Of a stretch of 64,000 bases of DNA, positions 34,418 through 43,014 are shown one piece after another. This stretch comes from SAR86 cluster bacterium SAR86E (lineage in GTDB: Bacteria > Pseudomonadota > Gammaproteobacteria > Magnimaribacterales > D2472): NCBI GenBank assembly GCA_000307935.1, contig AMWX01000012.1, positions 124,001-188,000 on the forward strand, written 5' to 3'. The number at the start of each line of letters is the position of its first letter. Within the stretch, counting starts at the first letter, position 1. The position numbers and the translations under genes are program-made. The notes beneath the pieces are model-generated. The model did not search any database and was not told the DNA's origin. It saw only the letters and a program-made list of their open reading frames with translations.

Positions 34418-36198
34418 GATGTGTAAAATAAATTAATCTCTTTTGCTAGTTTAATACTAATTCCTGAAACCTTACACAAATCTTCTATAGAGGCCCTCTT
34501 AATTGATTTAATAGATTTGAAATAATTCATTAGACTCTTCTTTTTTTGTGGTCCGACACCACAAATATCATCAAGCGACGATTTTTTTATAGTTTTATTT
34601 TCTTTCCTTCTATTGCTAGTGATTGCAAACCTATGAGACTCATCTCGGATTTGCTGAAGAAGCAAAAATCCAGGACTATCTTTAGGCATTTCAATAACTC
34701 CATCCTTAGAAAGAATAGTTTCTGTAGATCTAACTCTTTTAGATCCCTTGACAATACTGATTACCATTGGTAATTTTTTGTCTAAATTAGAAAAAGCGCT
34801 TAAAGCGACCTCCAGCTGAAGTTTACCGCCATCAATTAAAATAATATCTGGTAATGGGTTGATACTTTTTTTATTAATTCTTCTTTCAAGAACATGCCTC
34901 ATTGAACCTATATCATTTCCAGAAAATTCGTCAGGAATATTAAAAAGCCTATAATTATTTTTTTCTGGTCCATGAGATGAAAACCTCACAGCGGAGGCCA
35001 CAGCATTCTTGCCGCCATGATGACTGGTATCAAAACCTTCTATTGTTATGTTCTTTCTTTTTAAACCTAAATATAAAATCAGGTCCTTAATTGCAAATGA
35101 ATATTTATCCGCCTGATTAATCCTATTCTCAATAACTTGATTAGCATTTAATTTGCCTAACTTAGCCACTTTTCTAATATTTGAATTAATGTTTGCGGAA
35201 ATTGAGATTTGTTTTCCAAATTTAAGCTTTACTGCTTGTTTTATTAGAGACAAATTACAGGGCTTAATATTTAAGATAATTTTCTTAGGCAAAGAAAAGC
35301 TATTTTGGTAATAAGAAAATATTAAACTTTGAAACAGGCTATCAGCATCATGTAATTGATTGCCTTTTAAATAATGAGTCTTGGTACCTCTGATTTTTCC
35401 ATTTCTTACCGATAATATGCATATTCCCGTCCTATTAAGCTTAGAAACACATGCAAAAAAATCAACACTAATCAAAGCACTATTAAATGATTGCTCTTGC
35501 TGAAGTAAATCTAAACTTTGAATCCTTTTTTTGATCTCTTGTGCTCTTTCATACTCTTGCTTGTCAGCAAGCATGTGCATCTGAGCGGTCATTAATGATT
35601 TAGTTTTTTTTCCAGAAGATGATAAGTAGTGTTGAGAAGATACAATGTCTCCTTGATAGCTAACCTCAGAGATTAAATTAACGCATGGAGCAGAACATCT
35701 TTGCATTTGATGCTCAATACATGGTCTAGACCTATTATTAAATGTTGTATCGCTACAATTTCTAATCAGATAAATCTTCTGCAAGTCTTTAATAGTTGCC
35801 TTTACAGCTTGTGCGCTTATAAAAGGGCCAAAAAAGTTTTTAGAAACAGCCTGTTTTGACCTTCTCATGCTAATGCTTGGGTATTTATGATCCATAGAAA
35901 AATGTACATATGGATATGTCTTATCATCCCGCAAAAGAATATTAAATCGAGGTAAATTTTCTTTAATTAAAGACTGTTCTAAAAGTAATGCTTCAGCCTC
36001 AGTAATTGTTGAAAAAGTTTCTATGTGATCTGTCAGAATTTTAATTTGTTGTGTTTTTCTATCCTTGAAAGATTTACCAAAATATGAAGATACTCTTTTT
36101 CTTAAATCCTTTGCTTTACCAATATATATAATTTTATTTTTAGAAAAAAATTTGTATATTCCAGGAGTATTGGGAACTTGTTTTAAATCCAATGCCAT
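34414..36198 (-). CDS. uvrC: Excinuclease ABC subunit C
   Basis: A 594-residue nuclease of nucleotide excision repair making the 3' and 5' cuts next to a lesion. Domains: N-terminal GIY-YIG nuclease (PGIYKFFSKNKIIYIGKAKD, about 12-31), a Cys-rich segment with CIEHQMQRCSAPCV, a UvrB-interacting helix pair (about 200-225), an RNase H-like endonuclease domain with EGFDTSHHGG and DIILIDGGKLQL, and C-terminal helix-hairpin-helix repeats. It overlaps pgi by one base (TAATG). Confidence 0.95.
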   Translation of the reverse strand: MALDLKQVPNTPGIYKFFSKNKIIYIGKAKDLRKRVSSYFGKSFKDRKTQQIKILTDHIETFSTITEAEALLLEQSLIKENLPRFNILLRDDKTYPYVHFSMDHKYPSISMRRSKQAVSKNFFGPFISAQAVKATIKDLQKIYLIRNCSDTTFNNRSRPCIEHQMQRCSAPCVNLISEVSYQGDIVSSQHYLSSSGKKTKSLMTAQMHMLADKQEYERAQEIKKRIQSLDLLQQEQSFNSALISVDFFACVSKLNRTGICILSVRNGKIRGTKTHYLKGNQLHDADSLFQSLIFSYYQNSFSLPKKIILNIKPCNLSLIKQAVKLKFGKQISISANINSNIRKVAKLGKLNANQVIENRINQADKYSFAIKDLILYLGLKRKNITIEGFDTSHHGGKNAVASAVRFSSHGPEKNNYRLFNIPDEFSGNDIGSMRHVLERRINKKSINPLPDIILIDGGKLQLEVALSAFSNLDKKLPMVISIVKGSKRVRSTETILSKDGVIEMPKDSPGFLLLQQIRDESHRFAITSNRRKENKTIKKSSLDDICGVGPQKKKSLMNYFKSIKSIKRASIEDLCKVSGISIKLAKEINLFYTS

Positions 36199-37565
36199 TA
36201 ACTAAGAAATTTCTTTGCAATAAGTTTGCCTGCAGCCACTCCATATTGATCAAAAGGATTAATTTGAAGCATGCTTGCGGTAATAAAAACTCTATGCTCC
36301 CAAGTTGCTAATAAAAAACCGAGTGCTTCAAGTGACAGTTTATTAAGATGGAAAAGGTTAACTGGGGAGTTGCTATTTGTTTTTTCAAGCAAGCAAACAG
36401 ACTCTTTAAAGTCTGAAGATAGCAAAGCAGCCTGTCCTATTGCTTGCGCCCTTGATAATGGACTATTGATTGAGGTTGAGTAAATGATATCGGTACAAAA
36501 TTGAGCTGTGCCCTGATGCAATAATTGAAAATATGAGTGTTGAGCAGTAGATCCAAAACCTCCGAATATTGACTGGCCCGTTTCTTTAAATATAGATTTA
36601 GGATTTGCCTTTTTCCCAAGTGACTCCATCTCAAGTTGTTGAATATAACTTTGTAGAGATCGCAATTTCCAATTATAAGAGAGAACCACTCTATTGTTTT
36701 TATTTAAAAAGTTGCTGAACCACAAATCTGAAAATGCCAATATTTTAATAAATTTTTGATATTGCAGATCTATTTTTGCACCACCTTGAAGCATTCTGTC
36801 TGCGGAAAGGCCGCCCTTTAAAAATTTAGAGAAGTTATTTTCTAATGCGGCACTCAGGGAGATAGGTGACCAAATTGAATATCTGCCTCCAACCGTTTCT
36901 GGAAATGGGACAATGCAATTTTCATTAAAACCCAGAGTTTTTGCTTTTTTTGTGTTTGCAGTAATTACTATAGAGTTATTTGAATTTCTTTTTGCACCCA
37001 GCCATCTCAAGCATAAAAGAGTCTCATCTGTTGAAAGTGACTTAGATGAAAAAATGTAAAAATTCTTTTGGTCTCTTAATGGTTTTAATATGGTATTGAA
37101 CTCATCCCTATCAGGCCCAGATACAAAATAGTAATTTAATTTAGATGATTGTTTGTTTGTATATTCTTGAAGTAATTTTGGCCCTTCATAGGAGCCACCA
37201 ATTCCGAAAGTAATAATATTCTTAAAGCCATCTTTTTTAATCCTTTTAATAAAAGGCCATGTAATTTTTTTAAAATCGAACTCCAGTACTGTTTGATTAT
37301 TGCGATATCGATGGTGTAAAGCTTGTCTATTTTCTGTCTTGTTAACAATCTCCCCATCAAATAAATCATTAATGGAATCTTGAAGATTCAATTGATGTGC
37401 AAGTTCTTCAAATAATTTATAGTGCTGAGAAGAGAAGTTCTTTAAATAGGGATGATAATCTAAAAGTTCAGATTCAAACTTAAAGGATAGTTTTTTGGAG
37501 CTATGATTAGACTTTGATAATTTCTTAAGCTCAGAAAAAATATTTTTAATGGATCTATTTTTCAT
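36198..37565 (-). CDS. pgi: Glucose-6-phosphate isomerase, divergent
   Basis: A 455-residue Pgi-family protein, much shorter than E. coli Pgi (549). Family signatures kept are GIGGSYEGPKLL, FSSKSLSTDETL, GRYSIWSPISL, QLEMESLGKK and the C-terminal INPFDQYGVAAGK with the active-site Lys. The segment that normally reads EPGTNGQH is GFGSTAQH, so the usual catalytic Glu seems absent, and the usual HH..NFFAQTEAL stretch reads NSPLSRAQAIGQAALL, without His. By eye this suggests altered catalysis or another sugar substrate. The ATG at 37565 overlaps the pyrF end by 11 bases; the longer frame inside pyrF is unlikely. Confidence 0.82.
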   Translation of the reverse strand: MKNRSIKNIFSELKKLSKSNHSSKKLSFKFESELLDYHPYLKNFSSQHYKLFEELAHQLNLQDSINDLFDGEIVNKTENRQALHHRYRNNQTVLEFDFKKITWPFIKRIKKDGFKNIITFGIGGSYEGPKLLQEYTNKQSSKLNYYFVSGPDRDEFNTILKPLRDQKNFYIFSSKSLSTDETLLCLRWLGAKRNSNNSIVITANTKKAKTLGFNENCIVPFPETVGGRYSIWSPISLSAALENNFSKFLKGGLSADRMLQGGAKIDLQYQKFIKILAFSDLWFSNFLNKNNRVVLSYNWKLRSLQSYIQQLEMESLGKKANPKSIFKETGQSIFGGFGSTAQHSYFQLLHQGTAQFCTDIIYSTSINSPLSRAQAIGQAALLSSDFKESVCLLEKTNSNSPVNLFHLNKLSLEALGFLLATWEHRVFITASMLQINPFDQYGVAAGKLIAKKFLS

Positions 37566-38247
37566 AAATGGAATTATTAAAATTCTGTAATGCTTGAGAA
37601 ATACCTTCTGCTTGTGTAATAGGTCTGCCAATCACTAAAAATGTAGAGCCCATCTCAATCGCTTCTTTTGCGTTCATGGTTCTTACTTGATCATCTTTTA
37701 TTTTTATATCCCTAATACCTGGTGTAATTTTTATTGAATTAGGGCCTAGAATTGTATTTGCTATTTCTAGCTCATGCGGTGAACAAACAATTCCATCTAT
37801 GTTTGCTTTGACTGCTACTCTAAATAAATTGCTTATTTGATCCTCAAGCTTATTACCAAATAAAGTTAATGAGTCTTCATCTTCTAAGCTTGTAAGCATA
37901 GAGACTCCTATAACTTTGGTATTAATAGATTTACCTGCAAGGATAGCTGTCTTGAGCATCTCTTCTCCGCCAGATAAATGAACTGTTAGCATATCTATTT
38001 TGCAGTCATTGAAGCCTTTAATTGTTTCACTAACAGTATTTGGAATATCGTGCAATTTTAAATCTAAGAAAATTTTAAATCCTTGAGAAGATGCATGCTT
38101 AAGGAATGATTTTCCAAGGGCATTAAAAACAACACTTCCAATTTTAACCAGACAAAGATCTGGGTTAAGTTGTTCTAAAATTGCATTAGCCTTTTCAAGG
38201 TCAAATGTATCAATAGCTACAATTATTCTTGGATCAGTCATGAGCAT
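37555..38247 (-). CDS. pyrF: Orotidine 5'-phosphate decarboxylase
   Basis: A 230-residue TIM barrel that converts OMP to UMP in pyrimidine synthesis. It starts near DPRIIVAIDTFDL, has the catalytic FLDLKLHDIPNTV motif (Asp/Lys pairs, about 62-74), GVSMLTS and the C-terminal phosphate-binding ITPGIR and GRPIT. It overlaps ihfB by 14 bases. In many gammaproteobacteria pyrF lies a few genes after rpsA-ihfB; here it follows ihfB directly. Two ATGs two codons apart are possible starts. Confidence 0.95.
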   Translation of the reverse strand: MLMTDPRIIVAIDTFDLEKANAILEQLNPDLCLVKIGSVVFNALGKSFLKHASSQGFKIFLDLKLHDIPNTVSETIKGFNDCKIDMLTVHLSGGEEMLKTAILAGKSINTKVIGVSMLTSLEDEDSLTLFGNKLEDQISNLFRVAVKANIDGIVCSPHELEIANTILGPNSIKITPGIRDIKIKDDQVRTMNAKEAIEMGSTFLVIGRPITQAEGISQALQNFNNSIYEK

Positions 38248-38530
38248 GCAGGAGTTTCTTGGATGCTTTGAAATGCATAATTGAGGTTTCGCCTAAATAA
38301 GACTCTTCTTTTGTCTTAGGATTTATATATTTTCTTGGTCTGATAGTTTTTTTTGAGAATGAGCCGAAACCTCTTATCTCAACTCTATTGTCTAATGCAA
38401 CAGTATTAATTATTTCCTGCAGTATTAAGTCAATCCCTTCAATAATTGCTTCATCATTCAAAGATGAGAACTTTCTAGAAAGATAAATCGCTAGATCTGA
38501 TTTATTAAAATTTTGTACCTGTTTCTTCAT
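38234..38530 (-). CDS. ihfB: Integration host factor beta-like DNA-binding protein
   Basis: A 98-residue HU/IHF-family protein. It has the family motif VEIRGFGSFSKKTIRPRKYINPKT (Arg-rich beta-arm; described as GFGSF..R..R.NPKT), with the GETSIMHFKASKKLLH tail of IHF-beta type. IHF bends DNA as an alpha/beta heterodimer. Assignment as beta rests on similarity of the tail and its link to pyrF. It follows ihfA with only two bases between, so the two subunits are co-transcribed, unlike in E. coli. Confidence 0.8.
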   Translation of the reverse strand: MKKQVQNFNKSDLAIYLSRKFSSLNDEAIIEGIDLILQEIINTVALDNRVEIRGFGSFSKKTIRPRKYINPKTKEESYLGETSIMHFKASKKLLHAHD

Positions 38531-38532
38531 TT

Positions 38533-38811
38533 TTAATTCAAAAAATACTTAGCTTTTGAAGTTGGGCTAAAGCGAACTTTATTCTGGGAGGGGATTTTGA
38601 AATTTTCCATACTCTTGGGATTCCTTCCCATTCTTTCTTTTGTTACAAATGTTTCAAAAGAGCCAAAGCCAGATAGCTTAATATTTTTTTGAGATCTAAG
38701 GGTTGTTTTTATCGCTTGAAAAAATTCATCGACTAGTGAATCAGAGATATCAACTGAAAGCCTCAATTCTTTTTTTAATATTGCGCTTAAGTCTTTTTTG
38801 GTCAAATTCAT
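38533..38811 (-). CDS. ihfA: Integration host factor alpha-like DNA-binding protein
   Basis: A 92-residue HU/IHF protein. LTKKDLSAILKKELRLS forms the N-terminal helices, IKLSGFGSFETFVTKERMG and NPKSMENFKIPSQNKVRFSP form the DNA-binding arm and body. It overlaps the pheT stop by ATGA, the standard pheST-ihfA arrangement, which supports the alpha assignment. Confidence 0.87.
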   Translation of the reverse strand: MNLTKKDLSAILKKELRLSVDISDSLVDEFFQAIKTTLRSQKNIKLSGFGSFETFVTKERMGRNPKSMENFKIPSQNKVRFSPTSKAKYFLN

Positions 38812-40823
38812 GACCTTATTTTAGCATTCAATCTTTTTTCTAAAAGCTTCAATATCGCTTGCATTGAACTATTAATTTCAGACTCTAATAAAGATTTTGT
38901 ATAGCTTTGAAAGGTAAATCTTAATGTCATGCTGACAGAGTCCTTGGGAATATCCTTTCCATCAAAAGTATTGACAAGATTGAGGGAGACTAGATGCTTA
39001 ATAATTCTCTGGGCAATCAAGCTTTCAACCTCTTCATAAGAAATAGATTTATCTATGACGATATTTACATCTCGAGTGGAAAGAGGGAATTTGCTAGTCT
39101 TTACGATTTTTGGATTTATAGAAGATAATGAAATTTTTTCTGGATAAATTACAAATCCATGAGCTTGTTTCTTGATCAGTTTCTCTGTAACGGAGAGGTC
39201 TATTTCACCCATCACTCCAATCTTTTGTTTGCCAATAAATATATCTAATACATTTTCATTGAATGGAGTTATTGAACTCGCTTTTTGAAGTTCAATATTT
39301 TGCATGCCTAAGGTTTGCAATAATTTAGAGATCTCTGCTTTCAGCGAAAAGAAATCATATGACAATTCTTTCTGACTCCAGGTTTGTTGTGGTTCATGAT
39401 GATAGATAATCCCTGATAAATGCAACCATTGAGTGAAGCTACTTTTTTCTTTTTTAAATACATTCCCTGCTTCAAATACTTTAATAGATGTATGCCCTTT
39501 TTTTAAATTGCTGTTTACTGCTGTAAATAGAGATCTGAAAAGACTCCCTCTAAGCAATGGCTCGTTTTCATTTATTGGATTGCGTAATTCAGCAGGCTTC
39601 CAGTTATTGGAATTTAACTGATGGAAGGAGTCTCTTGAAACAAATGGCATATGCATAAGTTCTTTAAAGCCAGAATGAACAAGGCCAAGCCTAAGCTTAC
39701 CTAATGCATGATTCTGCTTATTGTTTGTGATTGGCCCTGCCTTTGGTTTTGATATAGGTATATTGTCATATCCATAAGACCTTAATAGCTCCTCATACAA
39801 ATCCTCTTCTATGGAAATATCAAATCTGTGGCTAGGAATTTTGAATGTAACATTCTTTTCATTTCTGGCATGTATCTTAAAACCAAGGTTTTTCAATATA
39901 AGAATTGCTTTGCTTGCCTTTAAACTTAAGCCAGAAAATTTATTAAATCTTGCTACGTCCAATTTAACATTTTTCTTTTTAGTCTTGCTGGAATATGCAT
40001 AATAAAGCGCAATTGAGTCATACTCTGCTATTTGATCTAATAGAAATAGATATCTTTCTAATGCTGATTGCTGTAATTCAGGATCTACCCCTCTTTCAAA
40101 GCGATGGGAGGCATCAGTAGCCAGCCCATACTTTCTAGCTTGATTTACAATAACCTCGGGTCTAAAAAATGCAGCTTCAACAGCTATGCTAGAAGTGCTC
40201 GATGATACAGAAGATGCCTCACCACCAATAATACCCGCAATTGCTTGGGTCCCAGATTGATCCTGAATTGTTAATGAAGACGACTGAACATCTTTAACAT
40301 CACCTCCAATAACTGTTACTGCATGATTCTTATCTTGAGGAAAAAGAACATTAATTGGAAAAGATAACTTAGCAGAATCAAATACATGCATAGGCGCACC
40401 AAGCTCTAACATCACATAATTGCCTAAATCAACCAAAGGGCTTATTAATGGAATACCAGCAGATTCTATGAAGCTTCGCTTTTTTTTGTCTAGATTTTTT
40501 ATTTTCTGCAAATCTTTAATTATCATTAAGTGATAATTTCCACAACCAGATCCATCTATTTTGTTAATAATTTTCTTATTTTGGATTGGTTTTAATGATG
40601 AGGTTTCAATTTTTTGGCTAGGTTTTTTTGATTGATATGCATAGAATTCTCTTTCCAAACCTCTGAGTGATAGCGCGTCTCCTCGATTTGGAGTGATATC
40701 AAATTCTATTAAATCTCCCTCTATCTCGCACTCAAAACCAACTTGCGTAAATACATCACTAAGTTTTTTTTGGCTAAGGCTTGTGTTAAGAAAATTCTTT
40801 AAATATGAATATTGAATTTTCAT
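38808..40823 (-). CDS. pheT: Phenylalanyl-tRNA synthetase beta subunit lacking the EMAP-II-like domain
   Basis: A 671-residue beta subunit; E. coli PheT is 795. After MKIQYSYLKNFLNTSLSQKK the sequence passes directly from about residue 38 into FDITPNRGDALSLRG, skipping the roughly 115-residue OB-fold (EMAP-II/tRNA-binding) domain that normally lies there. The B3/B4 editing domain (AIAGIIGGEAS, AVEAAFFRPEVI), the B5 domain, the catalytic-like fold and the C-terminal ferredoxin-like anticodon-binding domain (FPLSTRDVNIVID onward) are all present. It overlaps pheS by ATGA. The frame is intact, so the loss is a real architecture, not a frameshift. Confidence 0.94.
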   Translation of the reverse strand: MKIQYSYLKNFLNTSLSQKKLSDVFTQVGFECEIEGDLIEFDITPNRGDALSLRGLEREFYAYQSKKPSQKIETSSLKPIQNKKIINKIDGSGCGNYHLMIIKDLQKIKNLDKKKRSFIESAGIPLISPLVDLGNYVMLELGAPMHVFDSAKLSFPINVLFPQDKNHAVTVIGGDVKDVQSSSLTIQDQSGTQAIAGIIGGEASSVSSSTSSIAVEAAFFRPEVIVNQARKYGLATDASHRFERGVDPELQQSALERYLFLLDQIAEYDSIALYYAYSSKTKKKNVKLDVARFNKFSGLSLKASKAILILKNLGFKIHARNEKNVTFKIPSHRFDISIEEDLYEELLRSYGYDNIPISKPKAGPITNNKQNHALGKLRLGLVHSGFKELMHMPFVSRDSFHQLNSNNWKPAELRNPINENEPLLRGSLFRSLFTAVNSNLKKGHTSIKVFEAGNVFKKEKSSFTQWLHLSGIIYHHEPQQTWSQKELSYDFFSLKAEISKLLQTLGMQNIELQKASSITPFNENVLDIFIGKQKIGVMGEIDLSVTEKLIKKQAHGFVIYPEKISLSSINPKIVKTSKFPLSTRDVNIVIDKSISYEEVESLIAQRIIKHLVSLNLVNTFDGKDIPKDSVSMTLRFTFQSYTKSLLESEINSSMQAILKLLEKRLNAKIRS

Positions 40824-41803
40824 GATGGAAATTGATTTAAAAAATCTAAATTCGATGAGTAAAATTCCCTGATATCTGTTACTCCATAATAAAGCATAGC
40901 TAAACGCTCAACTCCCATACCAAAGGCAAAGCCACGGAATTTTTTTGTGTCTATATTGCAGCCATTTAATACATTGGGATGAACCATTCCACATCCTAGA
41001 ATTTCTAACCATCCTTGCTTGCCAAATTTTATGTCTACTTCTGCTGAGGGCTCAGTGAAGGGAAAATATGATGGCCTAAATCTGACTTCCATTTTTTCAT
41101 TAAAAAAATCCTCTAAGAAATCTATTAAAACTCCTTTTAAATCGCCAAAGGTAACATCTTCATCAACTACCAATCCTTCAATTTGAGTAAACATAGGGAG
41201 ATGAGTGGTATCAGAGTCACATCTAAATACCCTACCAGGAGAAAGCATATATAAGGGCAAATCTTCATTTAGCATTGCATGTACTTGAGTATTTGAGGTA
41301 TGTGTTCTTAATAAATATTCTGTTTTACTGCTGGAATTAAGATAAAAGGTGTCATGCATTTGTCTTGCAGGATGATTTTCTGGAAAATTTAATGCTTCAA
41401 AATTGTAAAAATCTGTTTCTATCTCATTTCCAGAAAAAATTTGATAATTTAGAAGGGTGAAATAGTTAATAATTTTTTGTGAAATTTTAGTTATTGGATG
41501 CTCAGAACCAACCAAAAACGGATCAGCAGGAAGAGATACATCTAATTTCTTATGGTCGCTTTTGCCTTCTATATCTTCAATGGAGGTCTCAAACAATTTA
41601 GTTAAGTTATTTTTAAGAATATTTAACTCTTTTGCGACATTTACTTTCTTATCTGATTGAAGGTCTCTAAGCTTTGAGAATGCCGTGACAACAAAAGATT
41701 TTTTACCAAGATATTGAGCTCTTAGTTGAAAGAATTCAGCCTCTGATTGAACGGATTTTAATTTGAGAGCGGCTGTTTCAATTAAATCCTGAGGGATTTG
41801 CAT
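40820..41803 (-). CDS. pheS: Phenylalanyl-tRNA synthetase alpha subunit
   Basis: A 327-residue catalytic subunit, same size as in E. coli. The N-terminal coiled coil (about 1-90) is followed by the class II catalytic core: motif 2 in SPGRVFRCDSDTTHLPMFTQ and motif 3 in RGFAFGMGVERLAML, with HPARQMHDTFYL and EPSAEVDIKF typical of PheS. It charges tRNA-Phe as an alpha2beta2 complex with PheT. It lies seven bases after rplT. Confidence 0.97.
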   Translation of the reverse strand: MQIPQDLIETAALKLKSVQSEAEFFQLRAQYLGKKSFVVTAFSKLRDLQSDKKVNVAKELNILKNNLTKLFETSIEDIEGKSDHKKLDVSLPADPFLVGSEHPITKISQKIINYFTLLNYQIFSGNEIETDFYNFEALNFPENHPARQMHDTFYLNSSSKTEYLLRTHTSNTQVHAMLNEDLPLYMLSPGRVFRCDSDTTHLPMFTQIEGLVVDEDVTFGDLKGVLIDFLEDFFNEKMEVRFRPSYFPFTEPSAEVDIKFGKQGWLEILGCGMVHPNVLNGCNIDTKKFRGFAFGMGVERLAMLYYGVTDIREFYSSNLDFLNQFPS

Positions 41804-41810
41804 GAGAACA

Positions 41811-42158
41811 TTATACCCTTACTTTTTCTACGATTTTCTTAAAAGTATCAGGATCAGAAAATGCAATACCAGCCAAAGATTTTCTATCTAGTTTTATATT
41901 TGCTTTGGAAAGTTGATTAATGAATCTACTGTAAGAAACTTCCAACGGTATTAACGCTGCAGAGATTCTTGAAATCCACAAAGATCTAAAAGTTCTTTTC
42001 TTATTTCTTCTATCTCTAAAAGCATATTGAAGGGCTTTAACATTAGATTGCTTAGCAGTTCTAAATAATCTACTTCTAGCGCCATAATGACCTTTGGTGG
42101 CTTTCAGTACTTTCTTGTGTTTTGCTTTTGCTGCTAGTGCTTTGGTTACTCTTGGCAT
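41811..42158 (-). CDS. rplT: 50S ribosomal protein L20
   Basis: A 115-residue, highly basic protein starting MPRVTKALAAKAKHKKVLK, with the conserved GHYGARSRLFRTAKQ and YAFRDRRNKKR. L20 is an early assembly protein of the large subunit and in E. coli represses its own operon (rpmI-rplT) by binding the mRNA. Third gene of infC-rpmI-rplT. Confidence 0.97.
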   Translation of the reverse strand: MPRVTKALAAKAKHKKVLKATKGHYGARSRLFRTAKQSNVKALQYAFRDRRNKKRTFRSLWISRISAALIPLEVSYSRFINQLSKANIKLDRKSLAGIAFSDPDTFKKIVEKVRV

Positions 42159-42163
42159 GATAT

Positions 42164-42361
42164 TTAAATGTTATATAAAAGTTTTTGCGCAATTTTTTTG
42201 GTCTCATCAGCCATCTTGATCATTCCACGATTATGGCGCTTTCTTTTAGTAGTTTGCTTAGTCAAGATATGAGCACGAGAAGCGCTTCTTCTTTTTAAAC
42301 CACTACCAGTAGCTTTAAAACGCTTTTTTGCGCTTGAATGTGTTTTTAATTTATAACCCAT
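42164..42361 (-). CDS. rpmI: 50S ribosomal protein L35
   Basis: A 65-residue basic protein, [19 protein letters not shown] at the N-terminus and a [11 protein letters not shown] end, as in L35. It lies two bases after infC and five before rplT. Confidence 0.95.
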   Translation of the reverse strand: MGYKLKTHSSAKKRFKATGSGLKRRSASRAHILTKQTTKRKRHNRGMIKMADETKKIAQKLLYNI

Positions 42362-42363
42362 AA

Positions 42364-42885
42364 TTATTTCTTTCTAATTTGTGAGAGAACCATCAATAAC
42401 TGTCTTCCTTCTAGAGATGGCTCTTGGTCTACTTGAGCAATATCTTGAAGGTCATCCCTCAAACGATTTAGTAGTTCAAGCCCTAAATTACTATTTAAAA
42501 TTTCTCTGCCTCTAAATCGAACGCTGATTTTAGTCTTATCTCCGTCATTAATAAAGCTTTTTATCTTTTTTAATTTAATATTGTAATCACCAATATCAGT
42601 GGTGGGACGAAACTTAATCTCTTTTAAGGACTGCTTTTTTGGTTTTTTAGTCCCGCCGGTACTTTTTTTCTTTTCAAATTGAAATTTACCAAAATCTAAA
42701 AGCTTACAAACTACTGGTTGGGCATCAGATGGTGAAACCTGAACAAGATCAAGATTATTCTTCTGGGCTTCTTCTAAGGCTTCATCAATAGACAATAAAC
42801 CTAATTTTTCTCCATTAGAACCTATTAACATAACCTCTTTTGCATAGATTTTGTTATTTATAGGAGTCGTTGATTTTTTCTTCAA
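42364..42885 (-). CDS. infC: Translation initiation factor IF-3, non-AUG start
   Basis: A 173-residue IF-3: N-domain with [20 protein letters not shown], basic linker ([15 protein letters not shown]) and C-domain with [16 protein letters not shown] and [13 protein letters not shown]-3 blocks subunit joining and rejects non-AUG starts, and in E. coli it regulates itself through its own AUU start. No ATG is available here either. In-frame stop TAA lies four codons upstream of the TTG at 42885, leaving only TTG, or ATC at 42891, as starts; AAGG at 42901-42904 spaces better (nine bases) to the ATC. thrS, usually next to infC, is absent. Confidence 0.95.
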   Translation of the reverse strand: MKKKSTTPINNKIYAKEVMLIGSNGEKLGLLSIDEALEEAQKNNLDLVQVSPSDAQPVVCKLLDFGKFQFEKKKSTGGTKKPKKQSLKEIKFRPTTDIGDYNIKLKKIKSFINDGDKTKISVRFRGREILNSNLGLELLNRLRDDLQDIAQVDQEPSLEGRQLLMVLSQIRKK

Positions 42886-42923
42886 AGCGATGACTTAGAA
42901 CCTTAAGTATTAGGAAAGAATTT

Positions 42924-42942
42924 AATCAAAATAATTTTGATT
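42924..42942 (-). promoter_or_regulatory. Leader hairpin of the infC operon
   Basis: AATCAAAAT and ATTTTGATT form a perfect 9-bp stem around a single base, in the transcribed leader between promoter and infC. All-AT pairs make it weak in RNA; it may instead be an operator. Confidence 0.35.
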
Positions 42943-42982
42943 TAAGAGTTGTGTTGTTAAGTGATTTAACATGGAAGTGGAT

Positions 42983-43012
42983 TTTATAGCATTATTCATA
43001 AAAAGAAAACAA
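42983..43012 (-). promoter_or_regulatory. Probable infC operon promoter
   Basis: TTGTTT (43007-43012) and TATAAA (42983-42988) are separated by 18 bases, about 100 bases before infC and starting just after the pdxH stop. Confidence 0.5.
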
Positions 43013-43014
43013 TC

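Noticed and set aside
37566-37631. Upstream extension of the pgi frame
   Set aside because: It is buried in the end of pyrF in another frame and adds no family sequence; the ATG at 37565 fits a short overlap.
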